Source: CPC320 sp002684375 (GTDB taxonomy: Bacteria > Pseudomonadota > Alphaproteobacteria > Rhodobacterales > Rhodobacteraceae). Taken from it: a stretch of 48,821 bases of DNA. The number at the start of each line of letters is the position of its first letter. Position 1 is the stretch's first letter. This document shows, one piece after another, positions 18,862 through 27,481 of the stretch. The translations under genes and the position numbers were made by a program. Under the pieces are notes generated by a model. That model ran no database searches. It saw only the letters and a program-made list of their open reading frames with translations, and was not told the DNA's origin. Location: the NCBI GenBank assembly GCA_965662545.1, contig CBFIHZ010000030.1, forward strand, positions 1 to 48,821. Reading direction: 5' to 3'.

Positions 18862-19616
18862 ATTTCTCCCCCTGACAGACTTATGGCTTGGCCGTTGATC
18901 GCGGCGGCTTGATCGCCACATAAAAACGCGACCGTATTGGCGATTTCGGCGGGTTGGATCAAACGGCCTTGCGGGTTTCCAGCGATCAATGCCTGGGTCG
19001 CGGCCTGTTTGTCGCGGCCTGTTTGGGCCATGATGTTGTCAATAGTTCTATCAGTCATTGGCGTGTCGACATAGGAGGGGCAAATCGCATTTGCGGTGAG
19101 GCCTTTGCGCGCCACCTCGATCGCCAGTGATCGGGTCAGCCCGACGGCGGCATGTTTTGCTGCGCTATAGGCGGAGACATAGCCATAACCTTTTAAACCC
19201 GCAGTCGAGGCTATGGTGATCAGCCGCCCCCATTGTGCCGCCAGCATGTCTGGGAGAACCGCTTGATACGTGTGGAATACGCCCAGTAGATTGACATCCA
19301 GCATCGCTGTCAGGTCTTGGGCGGTCAGTTTGCCGAAGGGTTTGCTGCTGGCGGCACCGGCATTGGCCACGGCGATATCAATGGTCCCGAACATGGTGCG
19401 GGCAGATGCAAGACTTGTCGCGATCTCGGAGGGTGAGGTCACATCGCAGACGCAATAGGCCATAGTGTCAATGTGTTCGCTCAACGCTTTCAGTGGCGCT
19501 TCGCGGCGGCCCATGATCGTTACATTCGCGCCATAAGCGGCCAGATGGACAGCAATGGCTGCGCCAACACCGCTGCCGCCGCCGGTGACGAGGCAATGCT
19601 TGTCAGACAGGTTCAC
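18858..19616 (-). CDS. Short-chain dehydrogenase/reductase, probable 3-hydroxyacyl-CoA dehydrogenase
   Basis: 252 aa classical SDR. Cofactor motif TGGGSGVG (residues about 11-18), NAGAA, a catalytic Ser in ITIASTAG and YSAAK with catalytic Tyr and Lys are all present. Starts at GTG 19616 overlapping the fused-enzyme stop (GTGA), so the two are translationally coupled. From context it likely oxidises a hydroxyacyl-CoA formed after ring reduction or hydration. Confidence 0.87.
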   Translation of the reverse strand: MNLSDKHCLVTGGGSGVGAAIAVHLAAYGANVTIMGRREAPLKALSEHIDTMAYCVCDVTSPSEIATSLASARTMFGTIDIAVANAGAASSKPFGKLTAQDLTAMLDVNLLGVFHTYQAVLPDMLAAQWGRLITIASTAGLKGYGYVSAYSAAKHAAVGLTRSLAIEVARKGLTANAICPSYVDTPMTDRTIDNIMAQTGRDKQAATQALIAGNPQGRLIQPAEIANTVAFLCGDQAAAINGQAISLSGGEI

Positions 19617-21907
19617 GGTTTTGCCATTTCGGCGGCTTTATCTGCCAAGCGCCAGAGTTGATCTTTTCCGGGGCCATAGGGCAGGGGCCACTCGGCCAGC
19701 CGATCCCCGATTTGGGCTGCTGCGTGCAGTGTCCAATAGGGGTCGGACAAATGCGGTCGGGCCAAACAAACCAGATCTGCACGACCCGCCATCAGTATAG
19801 AGTTGACGTGATCGGCCTCGTAAATATTGCCAACAGCCATGGTTTTTATCCCTGCGTCGTTTCGAATACGGTCTGAGAACGGTGTTTGAAACATGCGCCC
19901 ATAGACTGGGTTGGCCTTGGTCGATGTCTGTCCTGCAGAGACGTCGATGATATCGGCACCCGCTGTGGTGAACATCTGTGCGATTTCTACCGCTTCTTGC
20001 GGGGTCACGCCGTCATCTTCGATCCAGTCGGTAGCCGAGACGCGCACCGACATCGGTTTATGCGCGGGCCAAACCGCGCGCATGGCGCTGAAAACTTCAA
20101 GGGGATAGCGCATGCGATTGGCGAGCTTCCCGCCATAGGCATCGCTGCGGGTGTTCGAGCAGGGTGAGATGAACGATGAAATAAGATAGCCATGCGCGGC
20201 GTGCAATTCGATCATATCAAACCCGGCACGGTCGGCCATCTGCGCCGATGCAACGAATTGATCCCGGACAGTGTCCATCTGGGCGCGGGTGATTTCTTGT
20301 GGCACTGCATTGTCGTCTGACCAAGCAATCGCAGAGGCCGAGACCAAGGGCCAATTGCCCTCGTTTAGGGGGGCATCCATTTCTTCCCATCCCAATTGGG
20401 TTGAGCCTTTGCGCCCGGCGTGACCAATCTGGCAGCAAATTTTTGCCGGGGTTTCGGCATGGACAAAATCGGTCAGGCGTCGCCAAGCCGCCTCATGTTC
20501 AGGCGCATAGAGCCCGGGGCATCCCGGTGTGATCCTGCCTTCGGCCGATACACAGGTCATCTCAGCATAAATCAGACCGGCGCCGCCCTTTGCCCGTTCG
20601 CTGTAGTGGACAAAGTGCCAGTCGGTTGGGCAGCCGTCTACAGCTTTATATTGGGCCATAGGTGAGACCACGATCCGATTTTCAAGATGCATATCGCGCA
20701 GTTGATAGGGGGCAAACATCGGGGCGCGGACCGGCGCATTTTGACCCAGCCCCGCCTGTTGCTGAAACCATTGTTCGGCTGCGCCCAACCAGTCTGCATC
20801 ACGTTCGCGCAGATTTTCATGGCTGATCCTCTGGGACCGGGTCAGCAGGGAATAGTTTAATTGCATCGGGTCCAAATCGAGATAGCGTTCGACATCTTCG
20901 AACCATTCAACCGAATTTCGGGCCGCCGATTGTAAGCGTAAAACTTCAAGCTTGCGCGCCGATTGATAGCTGTCAAACGCAACGTCCAGCGGCTGGTCTT
21001 GCGTGATATTTTCGGCCAGTGAGATTGCGCTTTCAAGCGCCAATTTGGTTCCCGACCCGATCGAGAAATGTGCCGTGGCCGAGGCATCGCCCAGAAGAAC
21101 GACATTTTGGTGATACCATGTTTCACACAGTACCCTCGGGAACTGGATCCAAGCCGAGCCGCGGATGTGGTTGGCATTGGTCATCAGCGCATGACCATCC
21201 AGATGGTCGGCGAAAATCTCTTCGCAGATTGCGATGCTCTGTTGTTGATTGAGGTCGGCAAACCTAAAGGCGTCATAGGTGCTCTGTGAACATTCAACGA
21301 TAAAGGTCGCGGTGTCGTCATCGAACTGATACGCATGCGCCCAGATCCAACCCTTGTCGGTCTTCTCGAATATAAAGGTAAAGGCATCGTCAAATTTTTG
21401 TTGTGTGCCTAGCCAGACAAATTGACAGGCCCGCAGATCGGTATCGGGTTTAAAGCTTTCGGAAAATTCGGTTCTGGTGCGAGAATTCAGACCATCAGCC
21501 GCCACGACGACATCATAGTCAGCCATATAACTCGAGGCGGCAGCAACATCAGACCCGAACTGTAAATCAACACCCAGATCGCGGGCGCGGTTCTGCAGGA
21601 TACTCAGCAAACGTTTTCGCCCAATGCCACAAAACCCATGTCCGCTTGAGACCAGTTTTTCGCCTTTGTGATGTAGCGCAATATCGTCCCAATAGGCAAA
21701 ATGGGTGCGGATATCAGCGGCACTGGCAGGATCGTTTTGCGTCAGGTTCTCAAGCGTTTCATCCGATAGAACGACACCCCAACCAAAGGTATCATTTGCC
21801 TTGTTGCGCTCGATCACAGTGATTTCGGTCTGCGGTTCACGCAGTTTGACGGAGATTGCAAAGTACAACCCGGCCGGGCCGCCGCCAATTACCAGTATTT
21901 TTGTCAT
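19613..21907 (-). CDS. Fused FAD monooxygenase/Old Yellow Enzyme: 2-aminobenzoyl-CoA monooxygenase/reductase type
   Basis: 764 aa bifunctional flavoprotein, first gene of the minus-strand operon. Residues 1-380 are a group A monooxygenase: GGGPAGLYFA at 8-17, VVVAADGLNSRTR around 133-145 and LLGDASATAHFSIGSG from 271. Residues about 397-760 are an FMN Old Yellow Enzyme barrel: LENRIVVSPMAQY, GHAGRKGST and HAAHGYLISSFISP. This fusion is characteristic of the Azoarcus evansii enzyme that hydroxylates and then reduces 2-aminobenzoyl-CoA, dearomatising it without ring cleavage by a dioxygenase. Databases often label homologues salicylyl-CoA 5-hydroxylase/oxidoreductase, so the true substrate could be another 2-substituted benzoyl-CoA. 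AGGGATG lies upstream of the ATG. Confidence 0.87.
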   Translation of the reverse strand: MTKILVIGGGPAGLYFAISVKLREPQTEITVIERNKANDTFGWGVVLSDETLENLTQNDPASAADIRTHFAYWDDIALHHKGEKLVSSGHGFCGIGRKRLLSILQNRARDLGVDLQFGSDVAAASSYMADYDVVVAADGLNSRTRTEFSESFKPDTDLRACQFVWLGTQQKFDDAFTFIFEKTDKGWIWAHAYQFDDDTATFIVECSQSTYDAFRFADLNQQQSIAICEEIFADHLDGHALMTNANHIRGSAWIQFPRVLCETWYHQNVVLLGDASATAHFSIGSGTKLALESAISLAENITQDQPLDVAFDSYQSARKLEVLRLQSAARNSVEWFEDVERYLDLDPMQLNYSLLTRSQRISHENLRERDADWLGAAEQWFQQQAGLGQNAPVRAPMFAPYQLRDMHLENRIVVSPMAQYKAVDGCPTDWHFVHYSERAKGGAGLIYAEMTCVSAEGRITPGCPGLYAPEHEAAWRRLTDFVHAETPAKICCQIGHAGRKGSTQLGWEEMDAPLNEGNWPLVSASAIAWSDDNAVPQEITRAQMDTVRDQFVASAQMADRAGFDMIELHAAHGYLISSFISPCSNTRSDAYGGKLANRMRYPLEVFSAMRAVWPAHKPMSVRVSATDWIEDDGVTPQEAVEIAQMFTTAGADIIDVSAGQTSTKANPVYGRMFQTPFSDRIRNDAGIKTMAVGNIYEADHVNSILMAGRADLVCLARPHLSDPYWTLHAAAQIGDRLAEWPLPYGPGKDQLWRLADKAAEMAKP

Positions 21908-22281
21908 AGTTTACATCCCTGGAATATGTCGGTTCAACACCGCGTTTGGCTTGATCATGGATTAAATTCTAAATTTAAATATTTTAAACGTAAAGTAAAT
22001 TTATTTTGAGCTGGTGATGATTTGCGAACATCTTTGAAACCGCAATCAGTGGATCAGTGGGGAAATCGATGAAAATGAGAAAACGCTGAGCTGAATTGGA
22101 CAATTTTTAATCAAAATATTGCAAATTTGACAGAAAAGGGCAGATCGCACGCAGGTTTACTATCTGCGATATTTACATAAATTTTTCTAATGACCTGCAT
22201 AATGTATGATGCATAGCTTGCATTGAGAAACTGGTTTAGACTGTTGCTGAATTTAGATGACAGTGAATAGGAAACGCAATC
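21908..22281. promoter_or_regulatory. Divergent promoter region with TGCAT repeats
   Basis: 374 nt AT-rich region between the minus-strand aminobenzoyl-CoA operon and the plus-strand oxygenase gene; no gene inside. Near the oxygenase start are alternating TGCAT / ATGCA / TGCAT elements at 22196-22223 (spacers 8 and 5 nt) and an ATCGCA/TGCGAT inverted repeat at 22144-22170. These are candidate operators. No -35/-10 pair is certain. Confidence 0.45.
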
Positions 22282-23277
22282 ATGGCATATGCGCAGGCAA
22301 AAACATTAGATCAAAATATTATCCCGGTCATTGATATCAGTCCGTTGAGAGATGGAACAAATCCCAAGGCGGTTGCCAGAGAGCTGCACGCTGCAAGTCA
22401 GGGCTTGGGCTTTATCTATATCAAAGGTCATGGAATTCCCGAAGCGGTGATCAAGAGCGCACGCGCCAATGCACTTGAATTTTTCGCACTGCCCGAGGCG
22501 ACGAAGAGCGCCGTAAAAGTGTCTGAAAAACACCGTGGCTGGCTTGGTCAAGGCGGTGCAAAAATGAAAGATGGGGCCAAGGCAGATCTTAAGGAAAGCT
22601 TTATTTGGGGACATCAGGATGCTGATGGCAAGACGTTGGAAGACCATCCACTGCGCGGAGCCAACCAATGGCCAGATCATCTGCCTGCAATGCAGGCGCA
22701 GGCGATGGCGTATTTCAATCACGCTCATGACGTGGCCCACCATCTGATGCGGGGCTTTGCCCTTGGTCTGGATCTGGAGCCAGATTTTTTTCTTAAATCG
22801 GCGAGCCGGCCGATGAGCCGCGCCTCTTACGTTTATTATCCGGCCCAACCCAGCGATATGGGCGAGGGGCAGTTTGGTGTCGGGCCGCATACTGATTTTG
22901 GGGTCTTGACCGTTCTGTGTCAGGATTCGGTTGGCGGCCTGCAGGTCGAGGATGTCAACGGCGATTGGATCCAAGCACCTCCGATTGAGGGTACCTTGAT
23001 TGTCAATGTGGCAGATTTATTGTCGAGATGGACGGATGGGGCCTATAAATCGACCCCTCACCGTGTGGTCAACAGCTCTGGTAAGCAAAGGCTGTCGATG
23101 GTGTTAGCCTTTGATCCGGATCCTGAAACGGTGATTGATGCCCGCGAAGTTTTTGGGCCTGAACACCAGCCGAAAGACGCCGCAATTACCTGTGGTGATT
23201 ATTTGATTTGGCGTTTTAATAAAGCATTTTCCTATCGCAAAAATATCGGTTCGGAACAAGACAAGTCCGAAGACTAA
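22282..23277 (+). CDS. 2-oxoglutarate/Fe(II)-dependent dioxygenase, isopenicillin N synthase family
   Basis: 331 aa. The N-terminal DIOX_N region is PVIDISPL then FIYIKGHGIP. The catalytic jelly-roll carries the iron triad His203 and Asp205 (HTDFG) and His260 (STPHRVVN), and the RxS motif Arg270-Ser272 that binds the 2-oxoglutarate carboxylate. It likely hydroxylates, desaturates or oxidatively cleaves a small molecule. It is followed after 50 nt by the M29/NicX-like gene. No strong Shine-Dalgarno is seen (AGGAAACGCA). Substrate unknown. Confidence 0.87.
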   Translation: MAYAQAKTLDQNIIPVIDISPLRDGTNPKAVARELHAASQGLGFIYIKGHGIPEAVIKSARANALEFFALPEATKSAVKVSEKHRGWLGQGGAKMKDGAKADLKESFIWGHQDADGKTLEDHPLRGANQWPDHLPAMQAQAMAYFNHAHDVAHHLMRGFALGLDLEPDFFLKSASRPMSRASYVYYPAQPSDMGEGQFGVGPHTDFGVLTVLCQDSVGGLQVEDVNGDWIQAPPIEGTLIVNVADLLSRWTDGAYKSTPHRVVNSSGKQRLSMVLAFDPDPETVIDAREVFGPEHQPKDAAITCGDYLIWRFNKAFSYRKNIGSEQDKSED

Positions 23278-23327
23278 GCAAAGCGTTAGAGACATGATTT
23301 GAGCATTTTAGAACAGGGATAAGCTGT

Positions 23328-24398
23328 GTGCACGAGCGAGATTTAAAAGGCGCTTATAATCTTTTGGTGAATTGTGGGCAAGCCTGTGAGGGCGAGCGGC
23401 TGTTGCTGTGTTATGAACAGAAAAATCTTGATTTTTATGACAATGCTATTGTCGAGGATGTGTGGGCTTGTGCCCAAGAGATTGGTTTGGAAGTCATACC
23501 CTATGAGCTTGACTTTGATCCTGTCATCGATGTTGTGCCCAAGCACCTTGAGGCGGCAATCGCTGCCGCTGACCTAACGGTGTTTTTGGCGCGGCTGGCA
23601 GACCAAATGAGGTTTGGACGCTTCAAGTCGGGTCAGCGGACAATCCTGTCTTATGCGTTGAATAGCGCCAGTTTAGCCTCACCTTTCGGGACGGTTCATT
23701 ATAAAGCATCTCTGGCTTTGAAACAGGTGATTGATGCGGCTGTCTTTGGCGCTGGCGAGGTTGTGGTAAGCTGTAAAGCCGGCACTTATTTCAAAGGTAG
23801 GATTGCGGCGTCTCCGGATGGTGGAGATTCCGACCTGCGTCGATTTCCGATGTTGGTTAATACTCCGGCTCCGGCGGCAGGATTCGCCGGCCGCATCGCC
23901 TTGCCGGGTTTTTTGGTTGGTACGGGATCTAAATATTATCACCCTTTTGGGATTACCTTTGAGACACCGCTGTTTGCCGTTTTCGAGGGCAATACACTGC
24001 TAGGTTTCGAAGGGCAAAAATCTGATGAGGACAAAGCCAATCAACATCTGGACATGATTGCGGAACGCTTTCAAATTGACCGTAACTTTGTGCATTCATG
24101 GCACGTTGGTATCCAACCCAAGTGTTATTTTGATCGGGCGGCAGTGGATCACTTTGAAAGTTGGAGCGGCAGTGCTTTTGGCAATCCGCGGCTTTTACAC
24201 ATGCACACTTGCGGGGCCTATGCGCCGGGCGAAGTGTGTTGGAATGTGGTCGACCCCACGCTTGTTGCCGACGGGATTGCCATCTGGGAAGATGGCGTTC
24301 TGTTGCCAGAGCGGGTGCCGGGAGGGCGCGAGGTTTTGGCCGAGTATGATGATCTGCGGCAAGCATTTTTAACCCCGGACCGGCGCATTGGAATCTAG
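23328..24398 (+). CDS. M29/NicX-like metalloprotein of unknown substrate
   Basis: 356 aa from a GTG preceded by AGGGATAA. The layout resembles the family shared by aminopeptidase T (M29) and 2,5-dihydroxypyridine 5,6-dioxygenase NicX: an N-terminal Rossmann-like half, a CKAGTYFKG segment (compare SKAG in NicX), then HSWHVGIQPKC near the position of the NicX iron-ligand region. The final motif, which is HxD in both M29 and NicX, reads HMHTCG here, so the metal site would differ. It could be a ring-cleaving dioxygenase or a hydrolase. Its stop shares the palindrome CTAG with the stop of the convergent creatininase gene. Confidence 0.5.
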   Translation: MHERDLKGAYNLLVNCGQACEGERLLLCYEQKNLDFYDNAIVEDVWACAQEIGLEVIPYELDFDPVIDVVPKHLEAAIAAADLTVFLARLADQMRFGRFKSGQRTILSYALNSASLASPFGTVHYKASLALKQVIDAAVFGAGEVVVSCKAGTYFKGRIAASPDGGDSDLRRFPMLVNTPAPAAGFAGRIALPGFLVGTGSKYYHPFGITFETPLFAVFEGNTLLGFEGQKSDEDKANQHLDMIAERFQIDRNFVHSWHVGIQPKCYFDRAAVDHFESWSGSAFGNPRLLHMHTCGAYAPGEVCWNVVDPTLVADGIAIWEDGVLLPERVPGGREVLAEYDDLRQAFLTPDRRIGI

Positions 24399-25129
24399 GG
24401 TCCGATAAAGTCCAGATAATCAGCCGCCACGGCGGCAACGGCAGCCTTTTTCAACGCAACACCGTGGTCGGCTCGGGCGAGTGCCGAATGGGATCCGACC
24501 CTGCCATCGGGAAAGGCCGCGCGGTGTTCTTGTGCTGGTCCGTGTTTGTCGCCGCCATGGGCTTTGATAAATGCCGGGGTCAGCTTTTCTGGCGGCTCTG
24601 CGGCTAAGGCGCTATCCAGCACCCGATGGTTTACCTGCGTTATCGCAATCTCAGACGGTGTCGCGTGCATCCCTTCCCACTCGCCATACAGATCCTTGCG
24701 CAACAGATTGACCGGCTCGAACTCCCACCAACTTTTCACCCGAACCCGCGCCGCTGTTAGCCGGCTTGCTGCTTCTGCCAGCGGGTCAAGATTGGCACCA
24801 TGCCCGTTTAGAACATATAAATGTTTGAAGCCGTGTCTTTCGAGGGAGCGGAATACTTCAACGCAAACAGAGCAATACAGATCACGGGGTAGTGAAATGG
24901 TTCCGGCAAAGCCCATGTTAAATTCCGCTGGTGCATAGGCAAGGGGCGGGGCGACCAGCGCGTTTACCCTTTTCGCAGCCGCGGTTGCGATATCACCGGC
25001 ACACAGCATGTCGGTTCCGATCAGCCCCATTGGGCCATGCTGCTCAATCGATCCGGTTGGGATCAGAATACCATCGGTTTCTAGCAAATAAGCCTGAACT
25101 TCCATCCATGTCGATAAGATCAATTGCAT
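24395..25129 (-). CDS. Creatininase-family amidohydrolase
   Basis: 244 aa metal-dependent hydrolase. Signature elements in order: PTGSIEQHGPMGLIGTD (metal-binding Glu, His, Asp), VLNGHGANLDP, and GMHATPSEIAITQ with the final metal Glu. Family members hydrolyse cyclic or linear amides (creatinine, formamidopyrimidines). ATG 25129 overlaps the end of the GST gene by 10 nt. The 3' end overlaps that of the M29/NicX-like gene by 4 nt. A hydrolase opening an amide made by the oxygenases of this locus is plausible but unproven. Confidence 0.83.
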   Translation of the reverse strand: MQLILSTWMEVQAYLLETDGILIPTGSIEQHGPMGLIGTDMLCAGDIATAAAKRVNALVAPPLAYAPAEFNMGFAGTISLPRDLYCSVCVEVFRSLERHGFKHLYVLNGHGANLDPLAEAASRLTAARVRVKSWWEFEPVNLLRKDLYGEWEGMHATPSEIAITQVNHRVLDSALAAEPPEKLTPAFIKAHGGDKHGPAQEHRAAFPDGRVGSHSALARADHGVALKKAAVAAVAADYLDFIGP

Positions 25130-25767
25130 CGTGCACCTTTTACTGCAAACCAGGCCTGAAGCACGGGCTTGTATTGGCTTAGCTCTTCGGCAACAGCAGG
25201 TGTAGACACCACCCAATTTAGATACTTTTGCACTGCGTCGGGTATTGTCAAAGATAAGTTCAAAACCGGCTTTAACGCCTCAATCCAGGCAAAGGTCACG
25301 GGAAAGCCGCAATCACCCAAGCTGAGGCCGAATTTTGGCCTGTTGTGCAATAGGGTTTCCAGTTGTTTGATCCGTTGTGAGATTAATTTTGAGTGCTCTG
25401 CCAGATACGCTTGGGCCGGTTCTTTTGGGGGGACATGTGCAAACAGGGCTCTGATACACGGCTCTAATCGGGTATCATGAAAACGTGACAACTCTCTTAT
25501 TTTTGCGCGGTCGTTGATCGTTTTGGGCAGCATCGGGAAACTGGGATAAGCCTCTTCAAGATATTCGGCAATTGCTTCACTGTCGCCAAGCGTTGTCTCA
25601 CCATCTATCAATCCAGGCAGCGTCCCTGAAGGAATATGTGAAGTATAGACGTCCGAGCCAAATCCACCGGGAGGAGGCAGTTCGGTCCAGATCAGGTGTT
25701 TATGTCTCAGACATATTCGGGTTTTTGCACAGTAAAGGCTGGCGGGAATTGCATAAAAATTTATCAT
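25120..25767 (-). CDS. Glutathione S-transferase family protein
   Basis: 215 aa. An N-terminal thioredoxin-like half (INFYAIPASLYCAKTRI, then the cis-Pro/glutathione-binding TLPGLIDGETTLGDSEAIAEYLEE) and an all-helical C-terminal half are seen. Catabolic GSTs next to ring-cleavage enzymes can act as maleylpyruvate- or maleylacetoacetate-type isomerases. The start codon sits immediately after the U-tract of a terminator hairpin, with no Shine-Dalgarno in between, an unusual initiation site. Confidence 0.78.
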   Translation of the reverse strand: MINFYAIPASLYCAKTRICLRHKHLIWTELPPPGGFGSDVYTSHIPSGTLPGLIDGETTLGDSEAIAEYLEEAYPSFPMLPKTINDRAKIRELSRFHDTRLEPCIRALFAHVPPKEPAQAYLAEHSKLISQRIKQLETLLHNRPKFGLSLGDCGFPVTFAWIEALKPVLNLSLTIPDAVQKYLNWVVSTPAVAEELSQYKPVLQAWFAVKGARCN

Positions 25768-25794
25768 AAAAATTAGGGCGCCCGAAAGCGCCCT
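25768..25794 (-). terminator. Terminator between binding-protein gene and GST gene
   Basis: Stem AGGGCGC / GCGCCCT (25775-25781 and 25788-25794) with a CCGAAA loop. Read leftward (minus strand) it is followed by TAATTTTTAT, so it should stop most transcripts from the binding-protein gene. The GST start codon begins directly at the end of the T-run. Confidence 0.8.
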
Positions 25795-25806
25795 GCCTTT
25801 ATAGGT

Positions 25807-26577
25807 TTAGTTGACTTTCCATTTGGCATCGAGATCGTCAAAAAATCCACGTTCCTGTTTCAGTTTGATCCAGGTGTTCACATAGTTGATCCAAACCTGA
25901 TCGGCCTGTGGCAGCAACATGGCGATCGGCGTGGGTGACTTAGGGGCTGAAACCGGCACAATCATCAGGTCAGAGTGAATGGCAACCAGTTTGTTGGCCT
26001 CGACATTTGATGTGATATGCGCATCGGCCCGACCGCTGAGGACCTGTTGGAAGGGTTGGGCTGGCGCCTCTACGATGACATGTTTGGCGTTTGGGAAATA
26101 CTGTTTGACCTGTTTTTCCTGCGTCGTACCAAGCGTCGCGGCAACGCGTACATCGGCATTGTTCAAATCGTCCCAGTCTTTATATTTGCCGGCATTTGAT
26201 TTCAGCGTCAGTGGCACGGTCGCTAGTGAAAAATAGCTGATCGAATAGCCGGCTGCCTTGGCACGGGACGGCGAAATCGAGGCGGAACCGGTCATGTGAT
26301 ATTTCCCCGCAGTGACACCGGCCACAAGGGTTTTCCACTCAGTGGGAACAATCTCCAATTCGACGCCCATATCAGCCGCCAGCGCAGTCATCACATCGAT
26401 ATCATAACCGGTGTAGCTGTTGGTTGCTGCATCTTTCATAGTCATCGGGTTCCAATCCCCGGTAGTTCCGGCCTTTAGAACGCCATTGCTTAGAATGTCT
26501 TGTAATGCGCCTGCTTGCACTTGAAATGATGCAAATGCCATCAGCATTGTGGTCGCAATTATTTTAGAAACTTTCAT
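25807..26577 (-). CDS. ABC transporter substrate-binding protein, SBP_bac_3 family
   Basis: 256 aa periplasmic binding protein. A signal peptide covers residues 1-22 (MKVSKIIATTMLMAFASFQVQA). The mature protein begins GALQDILSNGVLKAGTTGDW, and continues YTGYDIDVMTALAADMGVELE, the pattern of polar-amino-acid binding proteins and the related cyclohexadienyl dehydratases (PheC). Transport use is favoured by the divergent ATPase and permease genes on the other side of the promoter region. The ligand is unknown, probably an amino-acid-like or cyclic carboxylate compound. GGGAGAGCGG precedes the ATG. Confidence 0.87.
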   Translation of the reverse strand: MKVSKIIATTMLMAFASFQVQAGALQDILSNGVLKAGTTGDWNPMTMKDAATNSYTGYDIDVMTALAADMGVELEIVPTEWKTLVAGVTAGKYHMTGSASISPSRAKAAGYSISYFSLATVPLTLKSNAGKYKDWDDLNNADVRVAATLGTTQEKQVKQYFPNAKHVIVEAPAQPFQQVLSGRADAHITSNVEANKLVAIHSDLMIVPVSAPKSPTPIAMLLPQADQVWINYVNTWIKLKQERGFFDDLDAKWKVN

Positions 26578-26723
26578 TCCGCTCTCCCGTTAAGATTATC
26601 TAACACCTAAATCATACAACGCAAAAAATGCTAAAATTGCAATATAGTTTGCATTTTTAATTCTTATGGTAATGGGTCTAATATCCGGTTATCACCTTAA
26701 TGGATAATACCAAAGGGGTTTCT
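26578..26723. promoter_or_regulatory. Divergent promoter region with nested palindromes
   Basis: Between divergent binding-protein and ATPase genes. An 8-bp perfect inverted repeat AAAAATGC/GCATTTTT (26624-26631 and 26651-26658) encloses the palindrome ATTGCAAT (26636-26643). It is probably a control site for both sides. TGCA-centred elements also occur upstream of the oxygenase gene at 22196-22223. Confidence 0.5.
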
Positions 26724-27473
26724 ATGAACTCGACCGCCGAGAATTATATCAGTATTAGTGAGATATCAAAAAGCTTCGGAGACTTTAAGGCTTTAAACAA
26801 TGTGTCGCTTACCGTCGGTTTAGGGGAGCGGGTGGTAGTCTGTGGGCCGTCCGGTTCAGGAAAATCCACGCTTATAAGATGTATCAATGGTCTAGAGCAA
26901 CACGAAACCGGTTCGATTACGGTTGATGGGATTGCATTGAACCATAAAACGAAATCCATGGAGCAAATCAGATCCCGCGTCGGGATGGTGTTTCAGCAGT
27001 TCAATCTGTTTCCGCATTTGACGGTTCTGGAAAATTTGACTCTTGGGCCGGTGCGCTCAAAAAATATGACGGCACAGGCGGCAAAAGAAATTGCGATGAC
27101 CTATCTGGAACGGGTGAAAATTCCCGAACAGGCGGGCAAATATCCACGGCAATTATCCGGCGGTCAGCAGCAGCGCGTGGCCATTGCGCGGTCCCTGTGC
27201 ATGGAACCCAAAATTCTGCTGTTTGATGAGCCAACTTCCGCCTTGGATCCAGAAATGATCACGGAAGTTCTTGATGTTATGATTGGGCTTGCCGAAGGCG
27301 GGATGACGATGGTTTGTGTCACGCACGAGATGGGTTTTGCGCGTCGAGTGGCGGATAAAATGGTGTTTATGGACCGCGGTGAAATCGTCGAGATGGCCGC
27401 GCCAGACATATTTTTCAGGACGCCAGAAACAGATCGGTGCAAGACATTTCTGAAACAAATTCTGCAGCATTAG
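26724..27473 (+). CDS. Polar amino acid ABC transporter ATP-binding protein
   Basis: 249 aa ATPase of the GlnQ/HisP type. Walker A GPSGSGKST, Q-loop VFQQFNLFPHLTVLEN, signature LSGGQQQRVAIARSL, Walker B ILLFDEPTSALDPE and H-loop VTHEMGFAR are all intact. ATG 26724 is preferred over ATG 26700 because AAAGGGG lies 5 nt upstream of it; the earlier codon has no ribosome binding site. It is followed after 8 nt by the permease gene. Confidence 0.92.
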   Translation: MNSTAENYISISEISKSFGDFKALNNVSLTVGLGERVVVCGPSGSGKSTLIRCINGLEQHETGSITVDGIALNHKTKSMEQIRSRVGMVFQQFNLFPHLTVLENLTLGPVRSKNMTAQAAKEIAMTYLERVKIPEQAGKYPRQLSGGQQQRVAIARSLCMEPKILLFDEPTSALDPEMITEVLDVMIGLAEGGMTMVCVTHEMGFARRVADKMVFMDRGEIVEMAAPDIFFRTPETDRCKTFLKQILQH

Positions 27474-27481
27474 AGAACCCT

